Positions 1 through 8,614 are shown, counted from the first letter of the stretch. The stretch: DNA of 25,216 bases from Bacteroidota bacterium (GCA_023423285.1 JAFAFV010000132.1:1-25216), one strand, 5' to 3'. The notes: a model not told the origin generated them from the sequence alone. Translations and numbers: made by a program.

Positions 1-387
1 TTGCATCATCTGTATCATCAAAAAAGTGGTGGCATGATGGCCGGTCCCAAAGCTCATTTTCGGAGTAATTACAATTTCGTGCTGCACATTTTGAATAGGC
101 GCATGAAAAGATGCACGTATACCAACCAAGTCATCTACCACTACAGGGCTGAAATTGGATTCCCACAAACTATTCCAGTTTTGCTGCCTGATTTCAGCTT
201 TTTCAAAAACTACATTTAGCGTTTCAGCGATGCTAATAACTTCCGTTTCATTATAGGTATCTTTTAAAAAAATGGCTTTAAGGTCGGTATTAGACGCTTC
301 TTCAAAACCTTCTGCGCAGGGCAGAGAGGCAATCAACAGGTCTTTTGTATTTGCAGTTAATTTTTTAAAGGTAATTTCTATATACAT
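1..387 (-). CDS. prmA: Ribosomal protein L11 methyltransferase, N-terminal part (cut by window edge)
   Basis: Translation from the ATG at 387 down to base 1 stays open for 129 codons, so the gene runs off the left edge. PrmA uses S-adenosylmethionine to trimethylate ribosomal protein L11 in the cytoplasm. The visible part is the N-terminal substrate-recognition domain (about residues 1-100) followed by the family signature MSFGTGHHATT near residues 110-120, which corresponds to the M-FGTG-H-TT segment just before the methyltransferase fold. The SAM-binding motif itself lies outside the window. The start is 8 bases after the DUF445 stop, so the gene is probably the third of the operon ypdA-DUF445-prmA. 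The identity rests on the signature and the overall N-terminal pattern. Confidence 0.85.
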   Translation of the reverse strand, partial: MYIEITFKKLTANTKDLLIASLPCAEGFEEASNTDLKAIFLKDTYNETEVISIAETLNVVFEKAEIRQQNWNSLWESNFSPVVVDDLVGIRASFHAPIQNVQHEIVITPKMSFGTGHHATTFLMIQMMQ

Positions 388-395
388 GATATTGT

Positions 396-1661
396 TTAAC
401 TATTTTCTATAAAGCGCGTAATAGTATAAATCAGTAATCCAACAAGCCCGCCTACAAGTGTACCATTAATGCGGATGAATTGGAGGTCTTTCCCCACTTC
501 CAGTTCCAGTTTATTGCTCAGTTCTTTCCCCTTCCAGTTACCAACGGTATTGCTGATGAGTTCACCAGCCTTATCTGTGTTTCTTAAAATATATTTATAG
601 GCGTTAAACCGGATCCAGCCGTCTATTTTATTCCGTAGCGCTTCATCATATTCCAAATTCTGCACCATTCCCTTCAGCGATTTTTTAAGGTAATTTTTTA
701 CTGCTGATCTTTCTTCAGATAAATCATTTAATATGCCTAACTGGAAAGATTTCCACGCAGCTAAAGCGTATTCATTGATTTTATCCCCGGCAAGCAGGCT
801 GTCTTTTATTCCCTGTAATTCCTGTTGCCATTTAGCATCGGTTTTAATAGTTTCAATAAATTGCTCAAGCCTGGTTTTTATATCGGCACGCAAGGTATGG
901 CCTGGGTCATTTTCAATCTCTCCCATATAGCGTGCCAGACCCCTGGTAAATTTGGTCGCTATCATATTATCCACAAAACCGGGTACTAAAAAATAACTTT
1001 CTTGTTTTACTTTCTGCCGCACCGCCGCTTCATTGTTGATCACATATTCCCGTACATTTTTTAAAATATAGTTTACCATCTTTTCATGATCGCCTCGCTG
1101 TATGATCAGTTGTAAAGTGCCTGCCAAAGCCTCATTCAACTTCAGGTCATTCAGTAGGTTTTTCAACTTATGCGTTACAAAACGGGTTACTGCTTTATCA
1201 TTGGTATTTTGAATGATGCCCTTTAATAAAAACAGAATCTCATTGAGCAGGATGTCGATGTTCTTATCGCTGCTTAGCCACTTAGCAGCGTATTTGCTCA
1301 GTTCCAGCTTTTGCATATACGGCCTGATGGTAGCAGCATTTAAAAAGTTTGTCACCACGAAACCACCCAGGTTATCACCAATACTTTTTTTACGGGTTTC
1401 AATCAGATTAGTGTGTGGTATGGGTATGCCCAGCGGGTGATGGAACAGTGCGGTTACCGCAAACCAGTCTGCCAGAGCCCCAACCATTCCGGCTTCCGCA
1501 AACGCGCGTACGTAACCAATCCACACAAAGCCTGATTTATGCAAATACCAGGGGCAAAATATATACACAGCTATCATAAGCAAAAAAAGGCCGGTTGCCA
1601 ATGCTTTGTGCTTTCGTAATTGCTTTTGTTTAATTAAGTCGGGATTGTAGTTATTGTTCAT
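396..1661 (-). CDS. DUF445 family membrane protein (YjiN-like)
   Basis: This 421-residue protein matches the DUF445 pattern: a membrane helix at about residues 22-42, then the conserved stretch around AGMVGALADWFAVTALF and HPLGIPIPHT (about residues 56-83), a long soluble helical middle, and a second membrane helix at the C-terminus (about 398-415). The middle contains IKGIIQNT- and VPGFVDNM-like repeats typical of the family. It is probably anchored in the inner membrane at both ends. The biochemical function of DUF445 proteins is not established and I do not assign one. The start overlaps the end of ypdA by 11 bases, which argues for translational coupling, and prmA follows 8 bases after the stop. 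Confidence 0.9.
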   Translation of the reverse strand: MNNNYNPDLIKQKQLRKHKALATGLFLLMIAVYIFCPWYLHKSGFVWIGYVRAFAEAGMVGALADWFAVTALFHHPLGIPIPHTNLIETRKKSIGDNLGGFVVTNFLNAATIRPYMQKLELSKYAAKWLSSDKNIDILLNEILFLLKGIIQNTNDKAVTRFVTHKLKNLLNDLKLNEALAGTLQLIIQRGDHEKMVNYILKNVREYVINNEAAVRQKVKQESYFLVPGFVDNMIATKFTRGLARYMGEIENDPGHTLRADIKTRLEQFIETIKTDAKWQQELQGIKDSLLAGDKINEYALAAWKSFQLGILNDLSEERSAVKNYLKKSLKGMVQNLEYDEALRNKIDGWIRFNAYKYILRNTDKAGELISNTVGNWKGKELSNKLELEVGKDLQFIRINGTLVGGLVGLLIYTITRFIENS

Positions 1662-2646
1662 TTACATTTGCAGGCACATCTTTTTTGTTAAGAGATATTG
1701 CTTTGATAATTTTTACGGCGTGCTCACGCGAGTTTTCAATAAAAAGCCTGTGCGTGTTCATGCCGCCACAAATAACGCCTGCAAGATAAATGCCACTAAT
1801 ATTGGTTTCATGCGTTTCAGAATTCAGTATCGGGCAGCGCACTTCATCATCGCTCAGTTCAATACCCACCTGTTCTAAAAATTCAAGATTAGGCTGGTAC
1901 CCTGTGGCAGCAATCACCCAATCGTTTTTTAATGTTACAATCCCGTCCGGCGTAAGCACGTCAACTTCCGCTTCGCGTATCTCTTTAATGGTTGAATGAA
2001 AATACGCTTTGACAGACCCTTCTTTAATGCGGTTTTCAATATCCGGCTTTACCCAGTATTTTACTCTTGAACCAATTTCCGCCCCGCGAATCACCATAGT
2101 TACTCTGGCACCTTTGCGCCATGTTTCCAATGCAGCATCCACCGCCGAGTTCATCGCACCCACCACAATCACGTCCTGAAAAGCGTAAAAATGCGGGTTT
2201 TTATAGTAATGCGTCACTTTGGGCAGCTCTTCTCCGGGCACATCAAGTTTATAGGGAATATCGTAAAAGCCAGTGGCAATAATAACATGATCTGCTGTGT
2301 AGGTTCCTTTTTCAGTATCCACGCCAAAAAGATCGCCGGCTTTTGAAATGGTTTTTACTTCTTCAAACAAATGAATATTGATATCAAAATTTTGGGCCAC
2401 TCTGCGATAATATTCCAGAGATTCGTTACGCGACGGCTTAGCATTGTTTGAAACGAATGGCACATTACCAATTTCAAGCCTTTCTGACGTGGAGAAAAAG
2501 GTCATATTTACCGGGTAATTGTACAGGGAATTTACTAATGTGCCTTTTTCAAGTACCAGATACTGGAATCCCGCTTTCTGCGCTTCAATGGCGCAAGCCA
2601 GTCCTATAGGTCCGCCGCCAATAATAATGATATGGTAATGTTGCAT
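1651..2646 (-). CDS. ypdA: YpdA-family bacillithiol disulfide reductase (putative)
   Basis: This 331-residue flavoprotein oxidoreductase has an FAD Rossmann motif GGGPIG at residues 10-15, a second dinucleotide motif VGAMNSA at 162-168 (NADPH), ATGY at 247-250 and a C-terminal FAD segment GIYLAGVICGG at 285-295. It lacks the CxxC pair of thioredoxin reductases. This layout and the segment NYPVNMTFFSTSERLEIG (44-61) fit the YpdA/Bdr family, thought to reduce bacillithiol disulfide with NADPH. Firmicute YpdA carries a functional Cys in GGGPCG, whereas here that residue is Ile14 and the nearest Cys is Cys18. It is first in the operon with DUF445 and prmA. A TAACTTTG promoter element ends 6 bases before the ATG, so the mRNA may be nearly leaderless. 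Confidence 0.85.
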   Translation of the reverse strand: MQHYHIIIIGGGPIGLACAIEAQKAGFQYLVLEKGTLVNSLYNYPVNMTFFSTSERLEIGNVPFVSNNAKPSRNESLEYYRRVAQNFDINIHLFEEVKTISKAGDLFGVDTEKGTYTADHVIIATGFYDIPYKLDVPGEELPKVTHYYKNPHFYAFQDVIVVGAMNSAVDAALETWRKGARVTMVIRGAEIGSRVKYWVKPDIENRIKEGSVKAYFHSTIKEIREAEVDVLTPDGIVTLKNDWVIAATGYQPNLEFLEQVGIELSDDEVRCPILNSETHETNISGIYLAGVICGGMNTHRLFIENSREHAVKIIKAISLNKKDVPANVNEQ

Positions 2647-2651
2647 AGCGG

Positions 2652-2659
2652 CAAAGTTA
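2652..2659 (-). promoter_or_regulatory. Putative -7 promoter element of ypdA operon
   Basis: On the minus strand this reads TAACTTTG, an exact match to the Bacteroidota -7 consensus TAnnTTTG. Its last base is 6 nt upstream of the ypdA ATG, so transcription would begin at or within a few bases of the start codon. The only TTTG further upstream (CAAA on plus at 2685-2688) is about 25 nt away, longer than the usual 19-21, so the -33 box is weak or absent. Confidence 0.5.
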
Positions 2660-2705
2660 AGAGCCTTTTGGCGCTAACCTATAGCAAACATCAGAGTAAG
2701 ATAGG

Positions 2706-2737
2706 TTTGATGGATCGGGGCAATTCACCTAAATTTG
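2706..2737 (+). promoter_or_regulatory. Bacteroidota-type promoter of pdhB
   Basis: TTTG at 2706-2709 and TAAATTTG at 2730-2737 are separated by 20 nt. This matches the TTTG-N19-21-TAnnTTTG promoter of Bacteroidota primary sigma factor. It leaves a leader of roughly 20 nt before the pdhB ATG at 2764. It is the best-formed promoter in the window. Confidence 0.7.
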
Positions 2738-2763
2738 CAACTCTTTAAAATTTATAATTTACT

Positions 2764-3753
2764 ATGGCGAGAACAATAGCTTTCAGGGAAGCCTTACGAG
2801 AGGCAATGAGTGAAGAAATGAGAAGGGATAACAGGGTTTTTTTAATGGGAGAAGAGGTTGCAGAGTACAATGGCGCCTATAAAGTAAGCCAGGGTATGCT
2901 CGCAGAATTCGGGCCTAAAAGAGTGCTGGATACCCCTATTGCCGAGCTTGGTTTTACAGCAGTTGGCGTTGGCGCCGCGCAAAACGGCCTGCGCCCGGTT
3001 GTAGAATTTATGACCTGGAATTTTGCCGTTCTGGCTTTAGATCAAATTTTAAATACAGCCTCTAAAATGCTTGCCATGAGCGGAGGCCAGATTTCCTGCC
3101 CTATCGTTTTTCGCGGAGGCAATGGATCTGCGGGCCAGTTGGGCGCACAGCATTCTACCGCCTTTGAGTCATTATATGCGAACATTCCTGGTATTAAAGT
3201 AGTTTCTCCCAGCAATCCCTACGATGCCAAAGGCCTTTTAAAACAAGCTATTCGCTACGAAGAAGATCCCGTGATGTTTATGGAGAGCGAGCTGATGTAT
3301 GGTGATAAAATGGAAGTGCCTGAAGAAGAATATTATATCGAACTGGGTAAAGCCGACGTAAAAAAAGAAGGAACCGATGTTACCATCATTTCATTTAATA
3401 AAATGATGAAAGTGGCCCTGGGCGCTGCCGCAGAACTGGAAAAAGAAGGCATCAATGCCGAAGTAATTGATCTAAGGACCATTCGCCCGCTGGACATGGA
3501 TACCATTTTGGCCAGCGTAAGAAAAACCAACAGACTTGTAATTGTAGAAGAGCAATGGCCATTTGCCTCTGTGTCGTCAGAAATATCATATCGTGTGCAA
3601 AAAGATGCGTTCGATTACCTGGATGCTCCTATCCGACGCATTACTGCTGCTGATGCGCCTCTGCACTATGCGCCTAACCTGGTGGCTGCCGCGTTGCCGG
3701 ATGTGCCGCGCACAGTAAATCTGGTAAAAGAAGTGATGTATTTAAAAAAATAG
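2764..3753 (+). CDS. pdhB: Pyruvate dehydrogenase E1 component, beta subunit
   Basis: At 329 residues this has the full length of a bacterial E1-beta. It forms the alpha2beta2 thiamine-diphosphate decarboxylase of the pyruvate dehydrogenase complex in the cytoplasm. The N-terminal pyrimidine-binding transketolase-like domain covers about residues 4-178 (GEEVAEYNGAYKVSQG, then DTPIAELGFTAVGVGAAQ, with the family Glu in that segment). The C-terminal transketolase-C domain is at about 195-317 (EAEVIDLRTIRPLDMDTI). A branched-chain 2-oxoacid dehydrogenase E1-beta is a close alternative, but the motifs read as the PDH type. No E1-alpha, E2 or E3 gene is adjacent, so the alpha subunit must be encoded elsewhere. 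The gene stands alone, with its own promoter and a terminator-like hairpin just downstream. Confidence 0.88.
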   Translation: MARTIAFREALREAMSEEMRRDNRVFLMGEEVAEYNGAYKVSQGMLAEFGPKRVLDTPIAELGFTAVGVGAAQNGLRPVVEFMTWNFAVLALDQILNTASKMLAMSGGQISCPIVFRGGNGSAGQLGAQHSTAFESLYANIPGIKVVSPSNPYDAKGLLKQAIRYEEDPVMFMESELMYGDKMEVPEEEYYIELGKADVKKEGTDVTIISFNKMMKVALGAAAELEKEGINAEVIDLRTIRPLDMDTILASVRKTNRLVIVEEQWPFASVSSEISYRVQKDAFDYLDAPIRRITAADAPLHYAPNLVAAALPDVPRTVNLVKEVMYLKK

Positions 3754-3778
3754 GGCATGTCCCAACACAACTATTTTG

Positions 3779-3804
3779 AAAACTCAGGCAATTGTCTGAG
3801 TTTT
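3779..3804 (+). terminator. Intrinsic terminator-like hairpin after pdhB
   Basis: A perfect 9-bp stem, AAAACTCAG (3779-3787) with CTGAGTTTT (3796-3804), encloses an 8-nt loop. The right arm ends in four T. It lies 26 nt after the pdhB stop and 40 nt before the response regulator start, so it should separate the two genes. Confidence 0.6.
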
Positions 3805-3843
3805 GTCGTGAATATCTGAGTATAAAATATTAAATTAATTCGT

Positions 3844-5031
3844 ATGCCAAAAGGTAAAACTACCGAGCCAACCGCTGATATTTTAGTAATAGATGATGAG
3901 GTGGCGATCCGTAAAACGCTGGGAGAAATTTTATCATTCGAAGGATATAGCATTCATGAAGCAGCCGATGGCGAGGAAGGCCTTCAGATGTTTAACGAGA
4001 AAAAATTTGACCTGGTTCTCTGCGATATTAAAATGCCGAAAATAGACGGCATGGAGTTTTTGCAAAAAGCTACTGACACAAGACCTGATGTACCTGTAGT
4101 TATGATATCCGGCCACGGAACGATTGAAACTGCCGTTGAAGCGGTAAAAATAGGCGCTTACGATTTCATATCAAAGCCGCCAGACCTGAATCGCCTGCTG
4201 ATCACGGTTCGTAACGCGCTTGACAAAGGCAGCTTGGTAACAGAAACCAAAGTACTGCGCAGGAAGGTTTCGAAAGTGCAGGAAATTGTGGGTACTTCAC
4301 GCCCCATTCAAAAAATAAAAGATACGATTGATAAAGTGGCAGCCACTGAAGCCAGGGTACTAATTACCGGGGCCAATGGCGTGGGTAAAGAGCTGGTAGC
4401 CCGCTGGTTACACGAAAAAAGCAACCGCAGCAACAGCCCGCTGGTTGAGGTGAACTGCGCGGCTATTCCTACAGAACTAATCGAATCTGAATTATTCGGT
4501 CATGAAAAAGGCTCTTTTACTTCTGCCGTAAAACAGCGCATCGGAAAATTTGAGCAGGCAAATGGCGGCACTCTCTTTTTAGATGAAATTGGCGACATGA
4601 GTCTGAGCGCACAAGCCAAAGTATTGCGTGCCTTGCAGGAAGGAAAGATTACTCGCGTGGGCGCTGATAAAGACATAAGCGTGGATGTGCGCGTGGTAGC
4701 TGCAACCAATAAAGATCTTTTACAAGAAGTGGAAGATAAAAACTTCAGGCTTGACTTGTACCACCGCCTGAGCGTAATCCTCATTCACGTACCATCTCTT
4801 AACGAGAGAAGAGATGACATTCCGTTGCTTGTAGATCAGTTTCTGGAAGATATTTGCACCGATTATGGTACTGCAAAAAAGGATATTGACAAAGAAGCCA
4901 TCAAGCTTTTACAGGAATACAATTGGACGGGCAACATACGCGAACTGCGCAACGTAGTAGAACGCCTCGTGATTCTAAGCGGCAAAGTCATCACATCAAG
5001 TGATGTAAGCAACTACGTTTCTATCAGTTAA
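3844..5031 (+). CDS. NtrC-family response regulator, receiver plus AAA+ domain, no HTH
   Basis: This 395-residue protein has a receiver domain (about 12-128) with acidic pocket D17/D18, phospho-acceptor D61, S89 and K111. A sigma-54 activator AAA+ domain (about 147-376) follows: Walker A GANGVGKE at 176-183, Walker B LFLDE ending at D247/E248, arginine-finger candidates R302 and R308, and the sensor-II segment WTGNIRELRNVVERL. Two points are atypical. The sigma-54 contact loop is GSFTSA (223-228) where enhancer-binding proteins have GAFTGA. The protein also ends about 15 residues after the AAA+ domain, so the usual Fis-type DNA-binding domain is missing. The reading frame looks intact, so this is not an obvious truncation by mutation. 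No histidine kinase gene is adjacent. It might act from solution on sigma-54 holoenzyme, or may have lost that role. Confidence 0.88.
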   Translation: MPKGKTTEPTADILVIDDEVAIRKTLGEILSFEGYSIHEAADGEEGLQMFNEKKFDLVLCDIKMPKIDGMEFLQKATDTRPDVPVVMISGHGTIETAVEAVKIGAYDFISKPPDLNRLLITVRNALDKGSLVTETKVLRRKVSKVQEIVGTSRPIQKIKDTIDKVAATEARVLITGANGVGKELVARWLHEKSNRSNSPLVEVNCAAIPTELIESELFGHEKGSFTSAVKQRIGKFEQANGGTLFLDEIGDMSLSAQAKVLRALQEGKITRVGADKDISVDVRVVAATNKDLLQEVEDKNFRLDLYHRLSVILIHVPSLNERRDDIPLLVDQFLEDICTDYGTAKKDIDKEAIKLLQEYNWTGNIRELRNVVERLVILSGKVITSSDVSNYVSIS

Positions 5032-5043
5032 TTAATCAGGTAT

Positions 5044-5051
5044 TATTTTTG
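5044..5051 (+). promoter_or_regulatory. Possible -7 element before zinc metallopeptidase gene
   Basis: TATTTTTG matches TAnnTTTG and lies 52 nt before the ATG at 5104, just after the response regulator stop. No TTTG is present at the expected distance upstream, and a T-rich region can give such a match by chance. Confidence 0.3.
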
Positions 5052-5103
5052 TTTGCAAGGTTCATAACTTAAGCATTATATTGCTAATAACAACCCCAAC
5101 ACC

Positions 5104-5964
5104 ATGAAATGGAGAAACCGTCGTGAAAGCGATAATGTAGAAGACCGCCGCGGCGCAAGCGGGGGTAGGGTAATAGCAGGTGGCGGTATTGCCGGCATTA
5201 TTATTTACCTGCTTGTTACATTTTTAGGCGGCGGAGAACTAGATCCTTCGCAAATTCCAGGTATTGACCCAAGTGGGCAAACTACACCGATCTCTCCCCA
5301 ACAACAGGCTGCTGATGAGGATCGGGCTTCCTTTGTAAAGGTGGTTTTGGCCGATACAGAAGACGTTTGGAACAAACTGTTTCAGCAACAGGGCAGCCGC
5401 TACCAGGAGCCTGTGCTGGTACTTTACCGCGACCAGGTAGCATCTGCATGCGGCTCTGCAAGTTCAGCCTCAGGCCCATTTTATTGTCCGGCCGATCAAA
5501 AGCTTTACATTGACCTTTCTTTTTATGAGCAGCTACAAAAGCTTACCAATAAAGGCAAAATAGAGTTTGCCATGGCTTATGTTATTGCCCACGAAGTGGG
5601 TCACCACATTCAAACCCTTAATGGTACTGCGGAACAACTTAACCGGTTGCGCCGCACCGTAAGCGAGGAAGAGTACAATCGCTACTCGGTAAAAATGGAG
5701 TTGCAGGCAGATTTTTTTGCCGGCGTGTGGGCGCATCATGCACAAAAAATGAAGAATATTTTAGATCCAGGAGATATAGAAGAAGCACTGGCCGCGGCGA
5801 ATGCCATAGGCGATGATATGCTTCAAAAACGCTCGCAGGGCTATGTGGTACCCGATGCATTTACACATGGCACATCGGCACAAAGGGTGTACTGGTTTAA
5901 AAAAGGATTTACCACCGGTGATGTTAACCAGGGAGATACCTTTAACGATCCTTCACTAAGATAA
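5104..5964 (+). CDS. YpfJ/KPN_02809-family neutral zinc metallopeptidase
   Basis: This 286-residue protein has a basic N-terminus rich in Arg, a single membrane helix at about residues 22-42, and a C-terminal domain with the zinc motif HEVGHH at 163-168 (HExxH: H163, E164, H167). A downstream MELQADFFAG segment (198-207) supplies the probable third ligand (Glu199 or Asp203). Cys116 and Cys128 match the two-Cys segment seen in this family. The family is widespread and named for E. coli YpfJ, but its substrate is not known. The catalytic part is predicted to face the periplasm. The last 9 bases overlap the end of the convergent ligase gene. Confidence 0.88.
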   Translation: MKWRNRRESDNVEDRRGASGGRVIAGGGIAGIIIYLLVTFLGGGELDPSQIPGIDPSGQTTPISPQQQAADEDRASFVKVVLADTEDVWNKLFQQQGSRYQEPVLVLYRDQVASACGSASSASGPFYCPADQKLYIDLSFYEQLQKLTNKGKIEFAMAYVIAHEVGHHIQTLNGTAEQLNRLRRTVSEEEYNRYSVKMELQADFFAGVWAHHAQKMKNILDPGDIEEALAAANAIGDDMLQKRSQGYVVPDAFTHGTSAQRVYWFKKGFTTGDVNQGDTFNDPSLR

Positions 5965-7599
5965 GGCTCCATCAGCACCACTTCTATCAGTGGTAAGCGG
6001 GTTTTTATGATAGCTTTCCAAAAGACCATTCAAATCCTGCAAAGTATTGGCTTCCTGTGCAGGCTTGTCTTCGCGCCAGCGGGATATTCTTGGAAACCTT
6101 AGTGCCACACCGCTTTTATGACGTGTACTTTTTGCAATTCCTTCAAAAGCAATTTCAAAAACATGAACGGGCTGCACACTTCTTACAGGGCCAAACTTTT
6201 CAACTGTATTTCGTTTTACCCAGTTATCTAAGCGTAAAATTTCTTTATCGGTTAATCCACTATAAGCTTTTGTAAAAGGAACCAGTTTGTCTTCATGCCA
6301 CACGGCAAAAGTATAATCAGTAAAAAGATTAGCCCTGCGCCCGCTGCCGCTTTGCGCGTAAATGAGTACGCCATCAATCGTCATCGGATTGGTCTTCCAT
6401 TTCCACCAGTTGCCCCGCCTGCGGCCTGTTTCGTAAATGCTGTTTTTTCTTTTGATCATGAGTCCTTCGCAAAACTCATCCCGTGCATTAGCCCTGAACT
6501 CGGCCACTTCATCCCAACTATGCAGTTCTACAAGCGGAGAAAGCAACAAAATGTTTTGTACAGATTCCTTTTGCAGGAGAGCAGTTAGCAGGTTTCGCCT
6601 TTCCCACAAAGGTTTTTCCCGAATATCTTCTCCGGCATATTCCATCAGGTCATAACAGATCATGACAAGCGGCGCTTCAGTTAAAATTTTTTTCGACAGG
6701 TTTTTGCGTCCAATCCTGATCTGCATAATAGCAAACGGCAGGGGGTGGTCATCTTTCCAGGGAATGATCTCTCCATCAATGACAGTACCATCAGGCAAGT
6801 GTTGGTATAATGTTTCAAACTCAGGGAATTTATCTGTAACCAATTCTTCTCCCCTGCTCCAAACAAATACCTGGTTGTTGCGCACAATGATCTGCCCACG
6901 AATGCCATCATATTTTTTTTCAAAAAACCATTCACTTAAATCACCTAAAGCCTCATCAGGCGCGGCTTCCAGCGGGTAAGCCAAAAAAAACGGGTATGGC
7001 AGGTAATGCCGTTCCTTCTGTTGTGAACCGAATAATGTTTCAACGGTTTCTTCTTCAGGATTCCATTTACCCATCAACTGGTGGGCAGTATCTTTTTCAT
7101 CTTTATTTAAAAATTGAGCAAGCGCCTTTATTACCAGTTGCCGGCTTACGCCCATCCTGAAATTGCCCGTGATGAGTTTATTAAAAACAAAATTCTGCGA
7201 CTGGTTATGGTTCATCCAAAAATGGGTGATGTAATTTTTCTTTTCCTCATCAGTAGCTGTAAGCAACTTTTTTAAATCTGTAACAACCTGTGTAAGCGAA
7301 ATATCAGTATCTGCCGCGTCATCATTGTAAACGATCAGCGACAAAGTTTCGGCCAAATCTCCAACAATGAAATAAGATTCTTCCAATAACCAAAGGGGCA
7401 GTTGGCGTAGTTCAGCAGCCCACTCCCGAAGCTGCGTTGTTTTTACCGGGCGCTTCGGCCTGTTGCCCATAAGCAAAGCAATGGCCCACAACAAGTCTTT
7501 CGAATCAGCAAGTTGAAAATAATTCACCAGCGTCTCCACCTTTTGATTGGTTTTGGTGGTAGCATCTATATCTAAAAAAAGCTGAACAAACTTATTCAT
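5956..7599 (-). CDS. ATP-dependent DNA ligase, exonuclease-associated (PP_1105-like)
   Basis: This 547-residue ligase has an N-terminal DNA-binding domain (about 1-200) and then the nucleotidyltransferase core. Motif I is KYDGIRG, with K229 as the expected adenylated lysine. Motif Ia/II is around SRGEE (248-252), motif III DGEI at 275-278, motif IV EGLMIKRKNS and motif V WWKWK. A C-terminal OB-fold domain follows, with motif VI near RFPRISRWRED. It seals nicks with ATP and is separate from the essential NAD-dependent LigA. The gene overlaps its upstream partner, the MBL exonuclease, by 8 bases. This is the usual pairing of ligase-associated DNA-end-processing operons. Those operons often continue with an Lhr-type helicase and a PdeM phosphoesterase, but here the next gene is convergent, so neither is present in this operon. 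Confidence 0.92.
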   Translation of the reverse strand: MNKFVQLFLDIDATTKTNQKVETLVNYFQLADSKDLLWAIALLMGNRPKRPVKTTQLREWAAELRQLPLWLLEESYFIVGDLAETLSLIVYNDDAADTDISLTQVVTDLKKLLTATDEEKKNYITHFWMNHNQSQNFVFNKLITGNFRMGVSRQLVIKALAQFLNKDEKDTAHQLMGKWNPEEETVETLFGSQQKERHYLPYPFFLAYPLEAAPDEALGDLSEWFFEKKYDGIRGQIIVRNNQVFVWSRGEELVTDKFPEFETLYQHLPDGTVIDGEIIPWKDDHPLPFAIMQIRIGRKNLSKKILTEAPLVMICYDLMEYAGEDIREKPLWERRNLLTALLQKESVQNILLLSPLVELHSWDEVAEFRANARDEFCEGLMIKRKNSIYETGRRRGNWWKWKTNPMTIDGVLIYAQSGSGRRANLFTDYTFAVWHEDKLVPFTKAYSGLTDKEILRLDNWVKRNTVEKFGPVRSVQPVHVFEIAFEGIAKSTRHKSGVALRFPRISRWREDKPAQEANTLQDLNGLLESYHKNPLTTDRSGADGALS

Positions 7600-8614
7600 T
7601 GCTGTTGATCTCTTTAATTTCTTCCTCGGGTTCTTCTTCTGTGCTGCTAAACCTGGTTTTCAGTTCAACGGCATTTAAGCCATACTGCTCGCGCAACCAT
7701 TTGCTGTAAACGGCCTGGTAGCCGTGCGTTACATAAATATTTTCTGCACCTGTAGCTTTTACAGCCGTGTTCAACTGCTCAAAATCGCAGTGATCGCTTA
7801 GCACAAAGCCCTTATCGGCACCAGATCGTCTTCTGGCTCCGCGCAAAGCCATCCAGCCACTGCAAACTGCCAGCCGGTAAGGTTGCAACCGCCTGAGCCA
7901 CGGCGTACCTGCCACACTGTTTGGCGCTACAATAACGGCTCCCTGCAATTCCTGCCTGGGTATTTCCCTGCTTAGCCATCGCCCTTCAAAATGAATGCCC
8001 TGTTTTCTGTAAGCCTCGTGAATGTTATAAACAGCGCCGTGTAAAAATATTTTTTCCGGCGGTGTGTGCAAGTGTTTAATAATGTTCTGAGATTTTCCCA
8101 GAGAGTAAGCGATTAATACACTGTTATATCCTTCTGCCGTATTTTTTGCACACCAGTTGTTTATTTCGTCATAAACTTCGTTACAGGGTTTAAAGCGATA
8201 AACCGGCAAACCAAAAGTACTTTCCGTAAGAAAATGATGGCAATGTACGGGTTCATACTGCGTGGAAACACCATCATTGTTGATTTTATAATCGCCTGAT
8301 ATCACCCACACTTCTCCTTTATACTCAAGCCTTATTTGCGCACTTCCTAAAATATGACCTGCCGGATGCAAACTGATATTGACGCCGTTGATTTGAAGAG
8401 GTTCATCATAAGGCAATGTTTGCACGCTAATGTCTGCGCCCAACCGCCATCGTAGGATGTTTTCTGATAACTGATGGCACAAATAATTGCGCATACCCGG
8501 CCTTGCATGATCGCTGTGGGCATGCGTTATAACTGCATTTGCAACGGGTTGCCACGGGTCAATATACAAATCAGCCGGTACGCAATAAATACCAGCATCT
8601 CTGAATTCTATCAT
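7592..8614 (-). CDS. Ligase-associated MBL-fold/beta-CASP DNA exonuclease
   Basis: This 340-residue metallo-beta-lactamase-fold nuclease has its metal site HAHSDH at 31-36 (H31, H33, D35, H36), then GHILGSAQI and SGDYK with the further His and Asp ligands. A beta-CASP-type region includes the HCDF and THG segments near the C-terminus. It resembles the SNM1/Artemis-like exonuclease encoded together with ATP-dependent ligases. The expected activity is trimming of DNA ends before ligation. It overlaps the ligase gene by 8 bases and starts 6 bases after the flavin-binding protein gene, so all three genes probably form one transcript. Confidence 0.9.
   Translation of the reverse strand: MIEFRDAGIYCVPADLYIDPWQPVANAVITHAHSDHARPGMRNYLCHQLSENILRWRLGADISVQTLPYDEPLQINGVNISLHPAGHILGSAQIRLEYKGEVWVISGDYKINNDGVSTQYEPVHCHHFLTESTFGLPVYRFKPCNEVYDEINNWCAKNTAEGYNSVLIAYSLGKSQNIIKHLHTPPEKIFLHGAVYNIHEAYRKQGIHFEGRWLSREIPRQELQGAVIVAPNSVAGTPWLRRLQPYRLAVCSGWMALRGARRRSGADKGFVLSDHCDFEQLNTAVKATGAENIYVTHGYQAVYSKWLREQYGLNAVELKTRFSSTEEEPEEEIKEINSNE

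Noticed and set aside
3844..5031. Frameshift removing the HTH of the NtrC-like regulator
   Set aside because: The 72 bases after the stop contain no frame that reads like a Fis-type HTH, so the short form appears to be natural.
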